From: Lentisphaerota bacterium
GTDB taxonomy: Bacteria > Verrucomicrobiota > Kiritimatiellia > UBA8416 > VGWJ01
Direction: 5' to 3'
Length of the DNA: 64,000 bases
NCBI GenBank assembly: GCA_016873635.1
Contig: VGWJ01000005.1
Span: forward strand, 1-64,000
Shown: positions 1 to 7,519 of the stretch, one piece after another
How positions within the stretch are numbered: position 1 is the first letter of the stretch
Layout: every line of letters starts with the position of its first letter
Program-made: the position numbers and the translations under genes
Notes under the pieces: generated by a model
What the model was told of the DNA's origin: nothing
Databases searched by the model: none
Seen by the model: only the letters and a program-made list of their open reading frames with translations

Positions 1-8
1 AATGGGGG

Positions 9-65
9 ATGGCGCGTAAGCTGCGAGTGGAGTATCCGAGATGGAAGAACACCGACGGGCGCTAA
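9..65 (+). pseudogene. remnant of a REP-associated tyrosine transposase
   Basis: A short open frame reads MARKLRVEYPRWKNTDGR then stops. MARKLRVEYP is the characteristic beginning of REP-associated (Y1/IS200-like) tyrosine transposases, which normally continue with a G-I-Y-H-V-type block and the catalytic HUH and Tyr motifs. Here the frame leaves the family after about ten residues and runs into the 56-bp repeat, so only the extreme N-terminus survives. No other part of the transposase is visible downstream. Confidence 0.55.
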
Positions 66-155
66 CTAGCAAATTAGAGACCTAACCCCGAGACCTGCGG
101 AAGAACACCGACGGGCGCTAACTAGCAAATTAGAGACCTAACCCCGAGACCTGCG
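44..155. repeat. two tandem copies of a 56-bp sequence
   Basis: Bases 44-99 and 100-155 are identical head-to-tail copies. Each ends in CCCCGAGACCTGCG, and partial echoes of this end (GAGACCTGCG, CCCCGAGACCCTG) continue to about 200. The first copy overlaps the end of the transposase remnant. Two adjacent copies with no spacer do not make a CRISPR. It may be a duplication associated with the truncated intron or transposase. Confidence 0.9.
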
Positions 156-282
156 TGCCGAGACCTGCGAGACCCTGTAACCCCGAGACCCTGTGGGAGT
201 TGTGGCGACAACGCCACCCCATCCCGCCGAGCCAACCGGCACCAAGCGGGCAGATGTTGCTCGCGTTGGCCTAACTCCTGAA

Positions 283-354
283 GAGCCGGATGTGTGGCCC
301 ACAAGTCCGGTTCTGTGAGAGGCGGGGAGGAGCAATCCTCCCTGCCTACTCGAC
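283..354 (+). mobile_element. group II intron 3' end (domains V and VI)
   Basis: Bases 283-314 fold as a domain V hairpin: GAGCCGGA pairs with TCCGGTTC, with a short upper stem TGTG/CACA and an AG bulge, and the catalytic AGC triad is at positions 2-4. Bases 321-346 form a domain VI hairpin with a GCAA loop, followed by the typical intron 3' end CCTACTCGAC at 345-354. No reverse-transcriptase ORF is present upstream, so this is a 5'-truncated, non-autonomous relic. Its 3' exon begins with the L'/R' half of an attC site (GGGCAACGTTCGGC, 357-370), matching the known preference of some group IIC introns for attC. Confidence 0.75.
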
Positions 355-441
355 AAGGGCAACGTTCGGCACGGCAAGATTGACCCGGCCGTGCAGGTGC
401 ACTACTCTATGGCACAGACGTTGATTGAAGGAGGAGCAGCG

Positions 442-630
442 ATGCCAACTGTAATTCAGAAAGAAGAGGCTCACAAGCTGGTCGACCGGCTCCCATCTAA
501 CGCGACATGGGATGACCTGATGCACGAGATCTACGTGCGTGAGGCCATCGACCGGGGGCTGGCGGACAGTCGGGCTGGCCGTACGAAGAGTGTGCAGGAT
601 GTCCGCGCGAAGTTTGGCCTCTCGGAATGA
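442..630 (+). CDS. antitoxin of a RelE/ParE-type module
   Basis: A 62-residue acidic and helical protein (MPTVIQKEEAHKLVDRLP...) resembling the small antitoxins encoded just upstream of RelE/ParE toxins; it would bind and neutralise the downstream toxin and probably autorepress. ATG 442 is chosen over the upstream ATG at 391 because GGAGGAG (430-436) sits at ideal distance and the extra 17 residues look non-coding. Its stop overlaps the toxin start as ATGA (627-630), so the two are translationally coupled. It is the first gene of an integron cassette; no DNA-binding fold could be assigned by eye. Confidence 0.8.
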   Translation: MPTVIQKEEAHKLVDRLPSNATWDDLMHEIYVREAIDRGLADSRAGRTKSVQDVRAKFGLSE

Positions 631-926
631 CCGTCCACTGGACAGACACCGCGCAGGCCCACCTCGACGCTATCTATGCGTACATCGCGCAGGATTCGCC
701 CGAGTATGCCTTGCGGATGGTCGACCGTCTCACGCGTCGTTCCCAACAGATTGCCGAGGCTCCCCTATCCGGTCGTCGTGTGCCCGAGTACGACATGGAT
801 CAGATTCGGGAAGTAATCGAGCGACCATACCGCATCATCTACCACATCAAGCCTGATCAGATCGACGTCATCGCTGTTCTGCACGGAGCCCGGAATGTGC
901 TGCGTGCCGCTGAAGAACAAGACTGA
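627..926 (+). CDS. RelE/ParE family toxin
   Basis: A 99-residue protein with the ParE/RelE plan: N-terminal helical hairpin (WTDTAQAHLDAIYAYIAQDSP), a central GRRVPEYD segment, then the strand block IREVIERPYRIIYHIKPDQI and a final VIAVLHGARNV. ParE members poison DNA gyrase and RelE members cut mRNA; the sequence alone does not settle which. The ERPYRIIYHI block is typical of ParE-like proteins paired with short antitoxins such as the one upstream. The gene is coupled to its antitoxin by ATGA and followed one base later by attC R''. Confidence 0.88.
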   Translation: MTVHWTDTAQAHLDAIYAYIAQDSPEYALRMVDRLTRRSQQIAEAPLSGRRVPEYDMDQIREVIERPYRIIYHIKPDQIDVIAVLHGARNVLRAAEEQD

Positions 927-996
927 GCCGAACAACGCCTCGCCAAGGTATTGCTCACCCTGGCGGGTTCGCAAACCTTGAAGGCGGGCGTTCGCG
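927..996 (+). other. attC recombination site 1
   Basis: The R'' box GCCGAAC (927-933) is followed by AACGCC, an imperfect hairpin with arms around 941-949 and 975-986 (AAGGT/ACCTT core with unpaired bases), and the 3' end GGGCGTTCGCG (986-996) containing the G^TT cleavage point at 990/991. This matches the architecture of attC: R''-L''-variable hairpin-L'-R'. It begins immediately after the toxin stop codon, as usual for cassettes. Confidence 0.72.
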
Positions 997-1085
997 CCGG
1001 AATGAATGGGAGATTGAATGGGCGGGGATGATCAAGTAGCCTATGGCTCTGTCGGTGGGCGACGGGCGATCCCGGAGGCCATTGC

Positions 1086-1376
1086 GTGGACTACGATTTT
1101 GAGTGGGACCCGAACAAGGCGCGGCGGAATCGCCGCAAGCATGGCGTAGCCTTTGAGCAGGCAGCGACCGTGTTTCGGGACCCCCGCGCAGTGTCCGTAT
1201 TCGATGATGCGCACAGCGGAAAGGAAGACCGTTGGATCACGCTGGGGCTATCAGCCAGCGGCGGGCTGCTTGTCGTCCATCATACGTTCGAGGAACTGAA
1301 CGCACAGACAATCAGGGTTCGGGTATTCTCAAGCCGAAAGGCGACGAAGCACGAAGCGGGGCAATACAAGGAATGA
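1086..1376 (+). CDS. brnT: BrnT family toxin
   Basis: A 96-residue protein of the BrnT/DUF497 family, RelE-fold ribonucleases that inhibit translation. Family hallmarks are visible in order: FEWDPNKARRNRRKHGVAFE at the N-terminus, the strand region RWITLGLSASGGLLVVHHTFEE, and the C-terminal IRVRVFSSRKATKHEAGQYKE. The start is GTG at 1086; no ATG gives a full-length family protein. The partner antitoxin begins four bases after the stop, the toxin-first order typical of brnTA. It sits inside an integron cassette. Confidence 0.9.
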   Translation: MDYDFEWDPNKARRNRRKHGVAFEQAATVFRDPRAVSVFDDAHSGKEDRWITLGLSASGGLLVVHHTFEELNAQTIRVRVFSSRKATKHEAGQYKE

Positions 1377-1380
1377 CGAC

Positions 1381-1581
1381 ATGAAGAAGGAATACGATTT
1401 CTCCAAAGGAGTCCGGGGCAAGTTCTACCGGCCGAATGCCACGTTCAACATGCCGGTCTACCTCGACAGCCGAGTGCGGCGGTTTGTGGAGCAGATCGCT
1501 GAGAACAAGCGGACCGATGTCTCCGCAGTCGTCAACCGCTTGCTGCGTTCGGACATGGAACTGGTGGAGGCGGCAAAATGA
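1381..1581 (+). CDS. BrnA-like ribbon-helix-helix antitoxin
   Basis: A 66-residue partner of the BrnT toxin. The opening MKKEYDFSKGVRGKFY is typical of antitoxins paired with DUF497 toxins, and residues 22-62 (FNMPVYLDSRVRRFVEQIAE and onward to AVVNRLLRSDME) have the strand-helix-helix spacing of a CopG/RHH DNA-binding domain. It would neutralise BrnT and repress the cassette promoter. The gene starts at ATG 1381 directly after brnT and ends two bases before the attC R'' box. Confidence 0.82.
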   Translation: MKKEYDFSKGVRGKFYRPNATFNMPVYLDSRVRRFVEQIAENKRTDVSAVVNRLLRSDMELVEAAK

Positions 1582-1582
1582 A

Positions 1583-1670
1583 GCGCGAACAACGGCACGG
1601 ACCGCGACAGTGAAAAGGCGCGCCAGCAGACGGCGCGCCTTTTCACTGCGGGTCATGCTGGGCGTTGGCC
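1583..1670 (+). other. attC recombination site 2 with a perfect 17-bp stem
   Basis: The R'' box GCGCGAAC (1583-1590) is followed by AACGGCA. A perfect 17-bp hairpin comes next (1608-1624 with 1632-1648, loop AGCAGAC), and then TGCTGGGCGTTGGCC (1656-1670) with cleavage at G1664^T1665. Reading inward, the two outer arms pair with a few unpaired bases, the extrahelical bases that orient attC for the integrase. The A-run and T-run flanking the stem could also make it a two-way transcription terminator. Confidence 0.75.
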
Positions 1671-1760
1671 GGAAGGAAACGATGCCGGAGAGGATCCCGA
1701 GGCGGGGCTACTTACCTGGCACCGTTCCCCGGATGACGATTACCACCGAGGGAAAAGCGC

Positions 1761-3737
1761 CTATGGCGTAAGCGCGAAGCGCAGACCGGGCGCCGTCTGG
1801 ATCTGGTAGGCCTGGCCGAAGCCGTCGTCGTCGTCGGACACGGTGGCGTTGAGGCCGAACTCCTCACCCGGTTTCAGGCCGAGGGCGGCCAGCGGGAGGC
1901 GGAGTTCGTAGCGGGTAACGCCGCCGGAGTCATCCCGCGTCACGGCAATCCCGGCGGTTTTCGCCAATTCATCGTTCGTGCCCTGCCACTGATGGAAGGC
2001 CACACCCGTCTTGGTCAGCGCCAACCCGATCTTCCAACGTGCCCCTTGCGCGGCGGACAGTCCCAGCGTGAGGCAGTCGCCGCGCTCGATGTCCTGCGAG
2101 GTGTACGCGTTGAAGTGCTTGTCGTCGGCGGCTTCGACGGCCATGCACAGCGCATCGCCGTCCCAGCCCAGATGCACCCTGGCGCCCAAGTCTTTGTCGC
2201 CCTGCCACGAAGCCGCGTCCTCGCCCGCCTCCTCGGGCGGGGGCTGACGAAAACGCTCGGGGTAGAGGTCTTCCGGGCCGCCCAGCGCGGCGAGGGGCTT
2301 GTCCCACTCGTCCAGCGCGCCGTCGGCGCGCATCGCGCGCGCCAGCCGCGCGACCGAACGGGTGACGACACGGTAGACCATGTCCGCTTTCACTCCCGTA
2401 TCGCCGGCCGCCGCGCCCTGAAGCGAGCTTTGCTCTGCTTCACGGGGAACCGAACGAACGGCGCGCCAGCCGCCAATTGTATGAATGGAGCGATCGGAGA
2501 ACACGCTGATCGCGGCGTGCCTGGCGGCCACGCTGCCGCCGTGAGTACCCCTCATGTCGCCGCGAAACACAACGCCGTCAAGGTCCTTCGGCCAGTCAGC
2601 CGGCAAGTCCGGCGTGCCGCGGCCGTGCGTCCCGGCAAACTTGCGCCCGCTGGCGCTGGCGATCGAAACCATCCGCTCGTTGAGACCGCCGACATTCATG
2701 TTTCGGAAGTCGCTGCCCGCCCCGGCCGCCTTTTCGTACTCGAGCTCCGTCATCGGGCGGAGCCCCGCCCAGGCGGCGAACGCCGCTCCGTCCGCCCAGG
2801 AAACGTACCGGCAGGGCTCGGCAGGCGACGATGCCGTGTAGGTGTAGTTGGAGGGAGTTCCGGAACGCTTGATATCGGGCCCGTGCCCGTCGGGATAGTA
2901 GCGCTTCCCGGCCTGCGCATCCGTAAGCGTGTTGAGGAAGGCGGCGTACTGCCCCTGGGAAAGCACATCCTTCATGCAGTAGAAGGCCGCGAAGCCGTTT
3001 GGAAAGGACGCCGGGATCTCTCCGCCGTCTTCCGGGGCGAGGCCCTGCGCCCAGAGTCTGCCCTGCTGCCGGCCGGTCGGTATCGCCCCCGGTCCCGTTA
3101 TCCGGTAGGGCGGGGTATTGTCGGCAAAATCGGAATAGTCGGTCTGAAAATGCCTCTCGGTCCGGCTAACGTCCTTGCCGGCGTATGCGAACAAACGGTT
3201 CATCAGTCCCCGCTGGGAGGAGCCCACTTCAAAGGGACCCTCGGGCACGTAGGCCATTTCGAGGGCGAAAACGCGGAGCTCGGTTGTCGGTTGCTGGTTG
3301 TCGGTTGTCGGCGTATCGACGGAGATGACCGCCGTGACGTTACTGGCAATGAGCGTGCCCCTGCAGTCCTGGGTGCGGCGCAGGAACATGCCGACGGAGC
3401 CGTCCGGGACGACAAACTCGAGCGCCGTGCCGCCGCTCTGTCCGAAACCCTTCGGGTTTACAACCGCCCCGTTGCTTGCCGCCAGGCGCACGTGGCGCCA
3501 CTGGGCACTGCCTTGGTCGCCTGCCTTGAAAAACACCCACAGCGCGACGTGATGCGTTCCCGGGCGCACGGCATCCGGCCAGGTCAGGTCGAAACGCACC
3601 TGCGCCGTCTGCCCGTCGCGCGGGACCACGGTGACATTGCTGACTTGCGGCGTGTCCGCGCCGGCCGCGCCGGCCGCCAGCAGCACGGCGCCTGTGACGG
3701 CGAGCGCCAAACGGCGGGCCGGCTTGTTCTCTGTCAT
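1761..3737 (-). CDS. secreted SUMF1-fold protein with C-terminal CBM9-like domain
   Basis: A 658-residue protein with an N-terminal signal peptide (to about residue 27, LLAAGAAGA). A beta-rich domain follows (about 30-145, with VALWVFFKAGDQGSAQWRHV and VGMFLRRTQD) that is shared with the next two genes. A SUMF1/FGE-like domain spans about 155-430 (EMAYVPEGPF, FPNGFAAFYCMKDVLSQGQY, LRPMTELEYEKAAGAG). Residues 445-658 resemble CBM9-like surface domains (DGALDEWDKPLAAL ... YELRLPLAALGLKPGEEFG). The Cys pair that makes formylglycine in true FGE is absent, so a binding or structural role is likely. A GGAAAGGA-type SD precedes ATG 3737. A heptamer repeat forms its inter-domain linker. Confidence 0.85.
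   Translation of the reverse strand: MTENKPARRLALAVTGAVLLAAGAAGADTPQVSNVTVVPRDGQTAQVRFDLTWPDAVRPGTHHVALWVFFKAGDQGSAQWRHVRLAASNGAVVNPKGFGQSGGTALEFVVPDGSVGMFLRRTQDCRGTLIASNVTAVISVDTPTTDNQQPTTELRVFALEMAYVPEGPFEVGSSQRGLMNRLFAYAGKDVSRTERHFQTDYSDFADNTPPYRITGPGAIPTGRQQGRLWAQGLAPEDGGEIPASFPNGFAAFYCMKDVLSQGQYAAFLNTLTDAQAGKRYYPDGHGPDIKRSGTPSNYTYTASSPAEPCRYVSWADGAAFAAWAGLRPMTELEYEKAAGAGSDFRNMNVGGLNERMVSIASASGRKFAGTHGRGTPDLPADWPKDLDGVVFRGDMRGTHGGSVAARHAAISVFSDRSIHTIGGWRAVRSVPREAEQSSLQGAAAGDTGVKADMVYRVVTRSVARLARAMRADGALDEWDKPLAALGGPEDLYPERFRQPPPEEAGEDAASWQGDKDLGARVHLGWDGDALCMAVEAADDKHFNAYTSQDIERGDCLTLGLSAAQGARWKIGLALTKTGVAFHQWQGTNDELAKTAGIAVTRDDSGGVTRYELRLPLAALGLKPGEEFGLNATVSDDDDGFGQAYQIQTAPGLRFALTP
3280..3311. 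repeat. heptanucleotide tandem repeat inside a coding region
   Basis: TCGGTTG is repeated at period 7 (3280-3286, 3287-3293, CTGGTTG 3294-3300, 3301-3307, then TCGG). On the coding strand it encodes the TTDNQQPTT linker between the first domain and the SUMF1 domain, showing that the repeat family can invade genes at inter-domain linkers. Confidence 0.85.
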
Positions 3738-3760
3738 GGGATTTCTCTGTCCTTTCCTCC

Positions 3761-3820
3761 GACTGCAGCCGGTTGCTGTCGACTGCTGCCGATTGCCATC
3801 GATTCCCGCCGATACCTGTC
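3761..3820. repeat. degenerate decamer tandem repeat
   Basis: Six consecutive 10-base units line up: GACTGCAGCC, GGTTGCTGTC, GACTGCTGCC, GATTGCCATC, GATTCCCGCC, GATACCTGTC. The same decamer recurs in the next spacer at 5945-5974. It occupies most of the gap between two SUMF genes. Confidence 0.8.
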
Positions 3821-3837
3821 GGGTAGTGTGTTGTGCT

Positions 3838-5925
3838 CTACTGCGGGGCCGTCCGCACGCACCTGAGGCCCACGGTCTTCCCGCCTTCCGCCCGGCCGTC
3901 TCCCCCGCCGCCGAAGTAGGCGGCGCGATCCGACGCGCGCAGCATCTGCTTCTGCTTGTCGCCCCAGGAGCCGAAGCCGCCCCCTCTGAGCCTGAAAGCG
4001 CGACCGTCCGGCAGGTGCCACGACGGGGACGGTTCCGGCGTGCCGTTCCCGTGCGTGCCCTCGAAGCGGCGTCCCGCCTTGCTGCCCACGGTGATCGTTT
4101 GCTCCCACAGATTGCCGCTCATCTCGAGGATTCCCCAGTAGGAAGCCCCGGCCGAGGCGCGCATGGAGTGTGGGCCGGCGAATACTTCGGCGCGTAACGG
4201 TCCGAAAAACTGCGTGGTCTCGTTGGTTTCCGCCGTCTCTTCCCCGATCAGCTCGTCGCCGGATTGGGCTTCTTTGATGGCGGGACGCTTCATACGGCCC
4301 ACGCCATCGTCGAGCGCCGCTTCGACATCGAGGTTTGTGGCGGCTTCATCCGCGTCCGTCGGCCCGGTCACGCGCGGGGGGCGGCCAAGAGTGCCCCACC
4401 AGACCGCGTTGCATGAGCCCTTGCCACGCACACAGACAACATGCTCATCCGGCTTGCCGATGTTCCGGACCTCGTACCACGCCGCGGGCTCGTTATCGTT
4501 GGCGACGTTCTTGTCACCCCAGGCGTATTCGTCCGGAACGGGCCTGACGGGGCCGCGGCACGCCTTCTCGTATTCCAGCTCGGTCATGGGCCGCAGACCC
4601 GCCCATCCGGCATAGGCGACGACGTCTTTCGAAATTATGTGGCCGCAGGCCGCGTCAGGTGCTTCGGTCCGGTACACCGCCGGCGTGTTCGGCCGGGTGA
4701 CCGTCGCGACAACGCCGTCGCTCCGGGTCACCCGTTCCTCAACCCGCGTGGTGCTTGAAACCGCAATCGCGATCGAGTTCCGGCAACGTTGCATGCGTCC
4801 TCCGTTACACAGAGAACGCGTGCCGGCGGGTGCCTCGGGAGGCGGCGTGGTATGAGCCTTCTGTTGCTCGTACGTGAGGGTGTTCAGGAAGTCCACGTAC
4901 TGCCCCTCCGTGAGTTCCGCTCGCATGCAGTAGAAAGCCGCCACGCCCTTCGGGAATTCCGCCGGAAGCTGCTGCGTCACCCAACTGCTGAAATCCTCGC
5001 CAAGTTGCAGCCCCCAACTGTTGTGGTTGCCCAGGTTGGCCACGCTCGTCCCGCCCAGCGTGAGGGCGTCTTCGGATTCGATCCGCAAGGGGTTGCTTGT
5101 GTCGCCGGCCTGGAACTGGGCGCAGATGTCCCAGGTCCGCCAGGCGCCGGTCCCGCGCAGGGGCCAGTGTTCGCCGCCGACGCCGGGGCCCGTCGGGTCC
5201 GGCAGGAACTTCGCGCCGGGATCCGGAACCGCGCCGTCGCCGGCCCAGAACGCGCCTTTCGGCACGTAGACCATCTTGATGCCGAAGACCCTGATCTCAG
5301 CGGCGGCCGGATCGCTGACCCCATCCGCGCCGCGCAGCCAGCGCAGCGAGAAACCCTTCCAGGCGTTCGGCCCGCTGCCGATACTGTCACGATAGACAAA
5401 CACCCCGAGGCCGCGCCCGGCGGCTGCTCCATCGGGAGCGGGGTTGTCGTCAAGGCCCACATCCAGGGCGGCGCCCGCCGGCTTTCCGTGATCAGAGACT
5501 ATCGGCGAAAGCGTCGCGTGCCGCCATTGACCGCCCGGCACGCGGAACTTGGCGAACACCCAGGCGGCGTCCCAGTTTTCCAGCTTGAGAGGCGGTTTCC
5601 CTTGCCATTTCTGATCCTGCGGCCGGTTGTACATCTCGTGGGGATAGAAAAGCACGCATTCCTGTTCCGGCACTTCCCATGCCTCGCGCCAGGAATGGTC
5701 CCAGGCCAGGTCGAGCGCAATGGCGCTCTGCCCGGCCGCCGGACTGTCCGCGAGGCGCACGTTCTCGATCCGGATGGGATCGGCCTTGCCGGAGCCCCTG
5801 AACCGCGCGTCGGCCGGTTTGTCCGCCGCGGGAGCGGAGAGGGACGCGAGCATCGCAACCGCACGGGCCACCCATGCCAGAAACGCGCGTGCGGCGATGG
5901 GGCACCGGCTTGTCTTTATTTTCAT
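3838..5925 (-). CDS. secreted SUMF1-fold protein
   Basis: A 695-residue paralogue of its neighbours. The signal peptide occupies about residues 1-34 (FLAWVARAVAMLASLSAPAA). The shared N-terminal beta domain follows (LDLAWDHSWREAWEV, NWDAAWVFAKFRVPGGQWRH, GLGVFVYRDS). A SUMF1-like domain runs from about residue 215 (IKMVYVPKGAFWAGDG, FPKGVAAFYCMRAELTEGQY, LRPMTELEYEKACRGP, MSGNLWEQTITVGS) to the terminal VGLRCVRT. It carries a long insert (about 470-560) relative to canonical FGE. The CxxxxC formylglycine-forming pair is missing. It probably acts outside the cytoplasm; function unknown. Confidence 0.85.
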   Translation of the reverse strand: MKIKTSRCPIAARAFLAWVARAVAMLASLSAPAADKPADARFRGSGKADPIRIENVRLADSPAAGQSAIALDLAWDHSWREAWEVPEQECVLFYPHEMYNRPQDQKWQGKPPLKLENWDAAWVFAKFRVPGGQWRHATLSPIVSDHGKPAGAALDVGLDDNPAPDGAAAGRGLGVFVYRDSIGSGPNAWKGFSLRWLRGADGVSDPAAAEIRVFGIKMVYVPKGAFWAGDGAVPDPGAKFLPDPTGPGVGGEHWPLRGTGAWRTWDICAQFQAGDTSNPLRIESEDALTLGGTSVANLGNHNSWGLQLGEDFSSWVTQQLPAEFPKGVAAFYCMRAELTEGQYVDFLNTLTYEQQKAHTTPPPEAPAGTRSLCNGGRMQRCRNSIAIAVSSTTRVEERVTRSDGVVATVTRPNTPAVYRTEAPDAACGHIISKDVVAYAGWAGLRPMTELEYEKACRGPVRPVPDEYAWGDKNVANDNEPAAWYEVRNIGKPDEHVVCVRGKGSCNAVWWGTLGRPPRVTGPTDADEAATNLDVEAALDDGVGRMKRPAIKEAQSGDELIGEETAETNETTQFFGPLRAEVFAGPHSMRASAGASYWGILEMSGNLWEQTITVGSKAGRRFEGTHGNGTPEPSPSWHLPDGRAFRLRGGGFGSWGDKQKQMLRASDRAAYFGGGGDGRAEGGKTVGLRCVRTAPQ

Positions 5926-5944
5926 AGTTTCCGTCCTGGGTCTC

Positions 5945-5974
5945 GATGGCTGTCGATGGCTGCCGATGGCAGTC
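5945..5974. repeat. decamer tandem repeat (second locus)
   Basis: Three decamers, GATGGCTGTC, GATGGCTGCC and GATGGCAGTC, stand directly before the SUMF gene at 5925 and belong to the same family as 3761-3820. Confidence 0.8.
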
Positions 5975-5990
5975 GCAAACTGAATTTCTC

Positions 5991-7490
5991 CTACTGCTCC
6001 TCCGCCGCTTCAAGCGGCGCCGTGCGGCCCCCGCGCCAGCGATGGTCCGGGCGCCGTTCCGGGTCGGCCAGGTTCGCGTTCAGCCGGTCCGACACGCGCG
6101 TTCGGTCCTGCTGACACTCGCCTTCGTGTCCCGGGATGTAGGTCGGGAAGTCCGACATGAGCGGGCGTGCCGCGTTGTTCACGCGGTTTCCGAACCCCCA
6201 CCAGCTCATGCGGATGCCGGACCCGACGGCGTCCTCCTGCGGCCAATCCGCCGGCAGGTCCGGCATGCCGCGTCCGTGCGTGCCTGCAAATACTCGCCCG
6301 GCGGCATTGCCGGCCGACACCGCGCGCTCGCTCTGGCGAGTCAGCTTCATCATGCCCCAGCAGTCGCCTCCAAGAACCTGCACTCCCCAGTACGAGTCCC
6401 TTCCCTCGTTGACAACCGGTTCACAAGGCCCCCGAATGGCCTTCTCGAGTTCCATCTCCGTGAGCGGGCGCAACCCAGCCCAGGCGGCGTAGGCCGCGCC
6501 GTCCCCCCAGGACAGGCCAACGCACGCGTTGCCGTAGCGGCCGTACCGGCACGGTCCATACGCGCGATAAAGGTAGTTCGGGCCAATTCCGGATCGAATG
6601 GCCATGCGGGGGTGGTAGTGCTTGTTCGCCTGTGCGGGGGGCAGCGAGTTCAGGAACTCCGCGTACTGCCGGCGCTGGATGGTGACCTTCATGCAATAGA
6701 AAGCCCCGTAGCCGTTCGGGAACGCCGCCGGGATTTCGCCGCCGTCCTGCGGCGTGGCGCCGCCCGCCCAGAGACATCCGTTCTTCCGGCCGGTCGGGAT
6801 CGGCCCGGCGTTTGTCACCCGGTACGGCTGGTCGTTGTGGACACCGTCGGTGTATTGGCAAAAGGCGTTGGCTTCCGTGCCGCCCGTGCCGAGATAGAAC
6901 GGCCCTTCGGGCACGTACACCATCTCGATTCCGTATCCCCGGACCTGTACCTTGGTGTTCTTTGTCAGCCCTTTGATGGCGGTGCGATCCCACAGGACCG
7001 TCACGCCGTTCGCCTCCACGTCCGTGGGCCTGCAATACTGGGCCCGCCGCAGGAACACGCCCATGAACCCGTCGGGACCGTTCGGCACGATGAACTCCAG
7101 CGGCGTGCTGTCCTTGCTCCGCGCATAGCCATCCGGGTTCAGGACACGGTTCGCGGCCAGCCGTACATGCTGCCACCGCTTCTCGCTCTCGGCCGGCGAC
7201 TTGGACGTTGTGCTCCCGGCGGCCGGCCTGGACCAGTGCGTCGGCAGTTCCGGCTCGCCTTCGACCAGCACCTTGAAGAACACCCAGGCCGCGTCGTGGT
7301 TGAATTCATTGCGCCAGGAATCCTGCCAAAAAATGTTGAACTGCAGAAACGCGGTCTTTTCGTCGCGCGGCGCCACCGACACGTCCGACACCCACAGCGT
7401 CGAATAATTGCCCGCGGCGTTAGTGGCCAGCAGCACGGCGCCGGCGGCCGCCGCGCAAATCCGGCCGAACCCTTGCCCGTCATCCCTCAT
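5991..7490 (-). CDS. secreted SUMF1-fold protein with aberrant C-terminus
   Basis: A 499-residue paralogue. ATG 7490 is preferred to an upstream TTG (7496) because GGAGG lies nine bases before it. The signal peptide ends near ATNAAG. The shared N-terminal domain is clear (FNIFWQDSWRNEFNHDAAWV, WQHVRLA, FMGVFLRRAQYCR), then the SUMF1-like part (IEMVYVPEGPFYLGTGG, FPNGYGAFYCMKVTIQRRQY, LRPLTEMELEKAIRGP). The last 60 residues (GHEGECQQDRTRVSDRLN to the end) do not show the GFR ending of the fold, suggesting frame loss or replacement near the 3' end. No FGE active-site cysteines. Confidence 0.8.
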   Translation of the reverse strand: MRDDGQGFGRICAAAAGAVLLATNAAGNYSTLWVSDVSVAPRDEKTAFLQFNIFWQDSWRNEFNHDAAWVFFKVLVEGEPELPTHWSRPAAGSTTSKSPAESEKRWQHVRLAANRVLNPDGYARSKDSTPLEFIVPNGPDGFMGVFLRRAQYCRPTDVEANGVTVLWDRTAIKGLTKNTKVQVRGYGIEMVYVPEGPFYLGTGGTEANAFCQYTDGVHNDQPYRVTNAGPIPTGRKNGCLWAGGATPQDGGEIPAAFPNGYGAFYCMKVTIQRRQYAEFLNSLPPAQANKHYHPRMAIRSGIGPNYLYRAYGPCRYGRYGNACVGLSWGDGAAYAAWAGLRPLTEMELEKAIRGPCEPVVNEGRDSYWGVQVLGGDCWGMMKLTRQSERAVSAGNAAGRVFAGTHGRGMPDLPADWPQEDAVGSGIRMSWWGFGNRVNNAARPLMSDFPTYIPGHEGECQQDRTRVSDRLNANLADPERRPDHRWRGGRTAPLEAAEEQ

Positions 7491-7519
7491 GACCAACCTC
7501 CGGATAAATCAGAAATGAA

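Larger units (their letters stand above)
365..990 (+). mobile_element. integron gene cassette 1 (ParDE-like toxin-antitoxin)
   Basis: The cassette starts at the recombination point G364^T365 and ends at G990^T991. Its first bases, TTCGGC (365-370), are the reverse complement of GCCGAA (927-932), the R'' box of the attC that follows its last gene. This pairing is expected because both come from one attC in the circular cassette. It carries one antitoxin-toxin pair in the + orientation with its own ribosome binding site. Boundaries are inferred from the attC rule. Confidence 0.75.
991..1664 (+). mobile_element. integron gene cassette 2 (BrnTA-like toxin-antitoxin)
   Basis: The cassette runs from T991, just after the cleavage point in attC 1, to G1664 in attC 2. 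Its leading TTCGCGC (991-997) is the reverse complement of GCGCGAA (1583-1589), the R'' box after its last gene: a 7-base match. It contains BrnT and its partner in + orientation and a 95-base leader with no other gene. Boundaries follow the attC rule. Confidence 0.75.

Noticed and set aside
44-155. CRISPR repeats
   Set aside because: Two adjacent copies with no spacers and no cas genes.
1608-1648. Perfect hairpin as a plain terminator
   Set aside because: It is the central stem of attC 2, flanked by R'' and R' boxes; a terminator role may be secondary.
1992-3866. Long + strand open frame opposite the first SUMF gene (also 4789-6114, 5946-8405, 17694-20966, 25809-28670)
   Set aside because: Antisense shadows typical of GC-rich DNA; the minus-strand frames carry the protein motifs.
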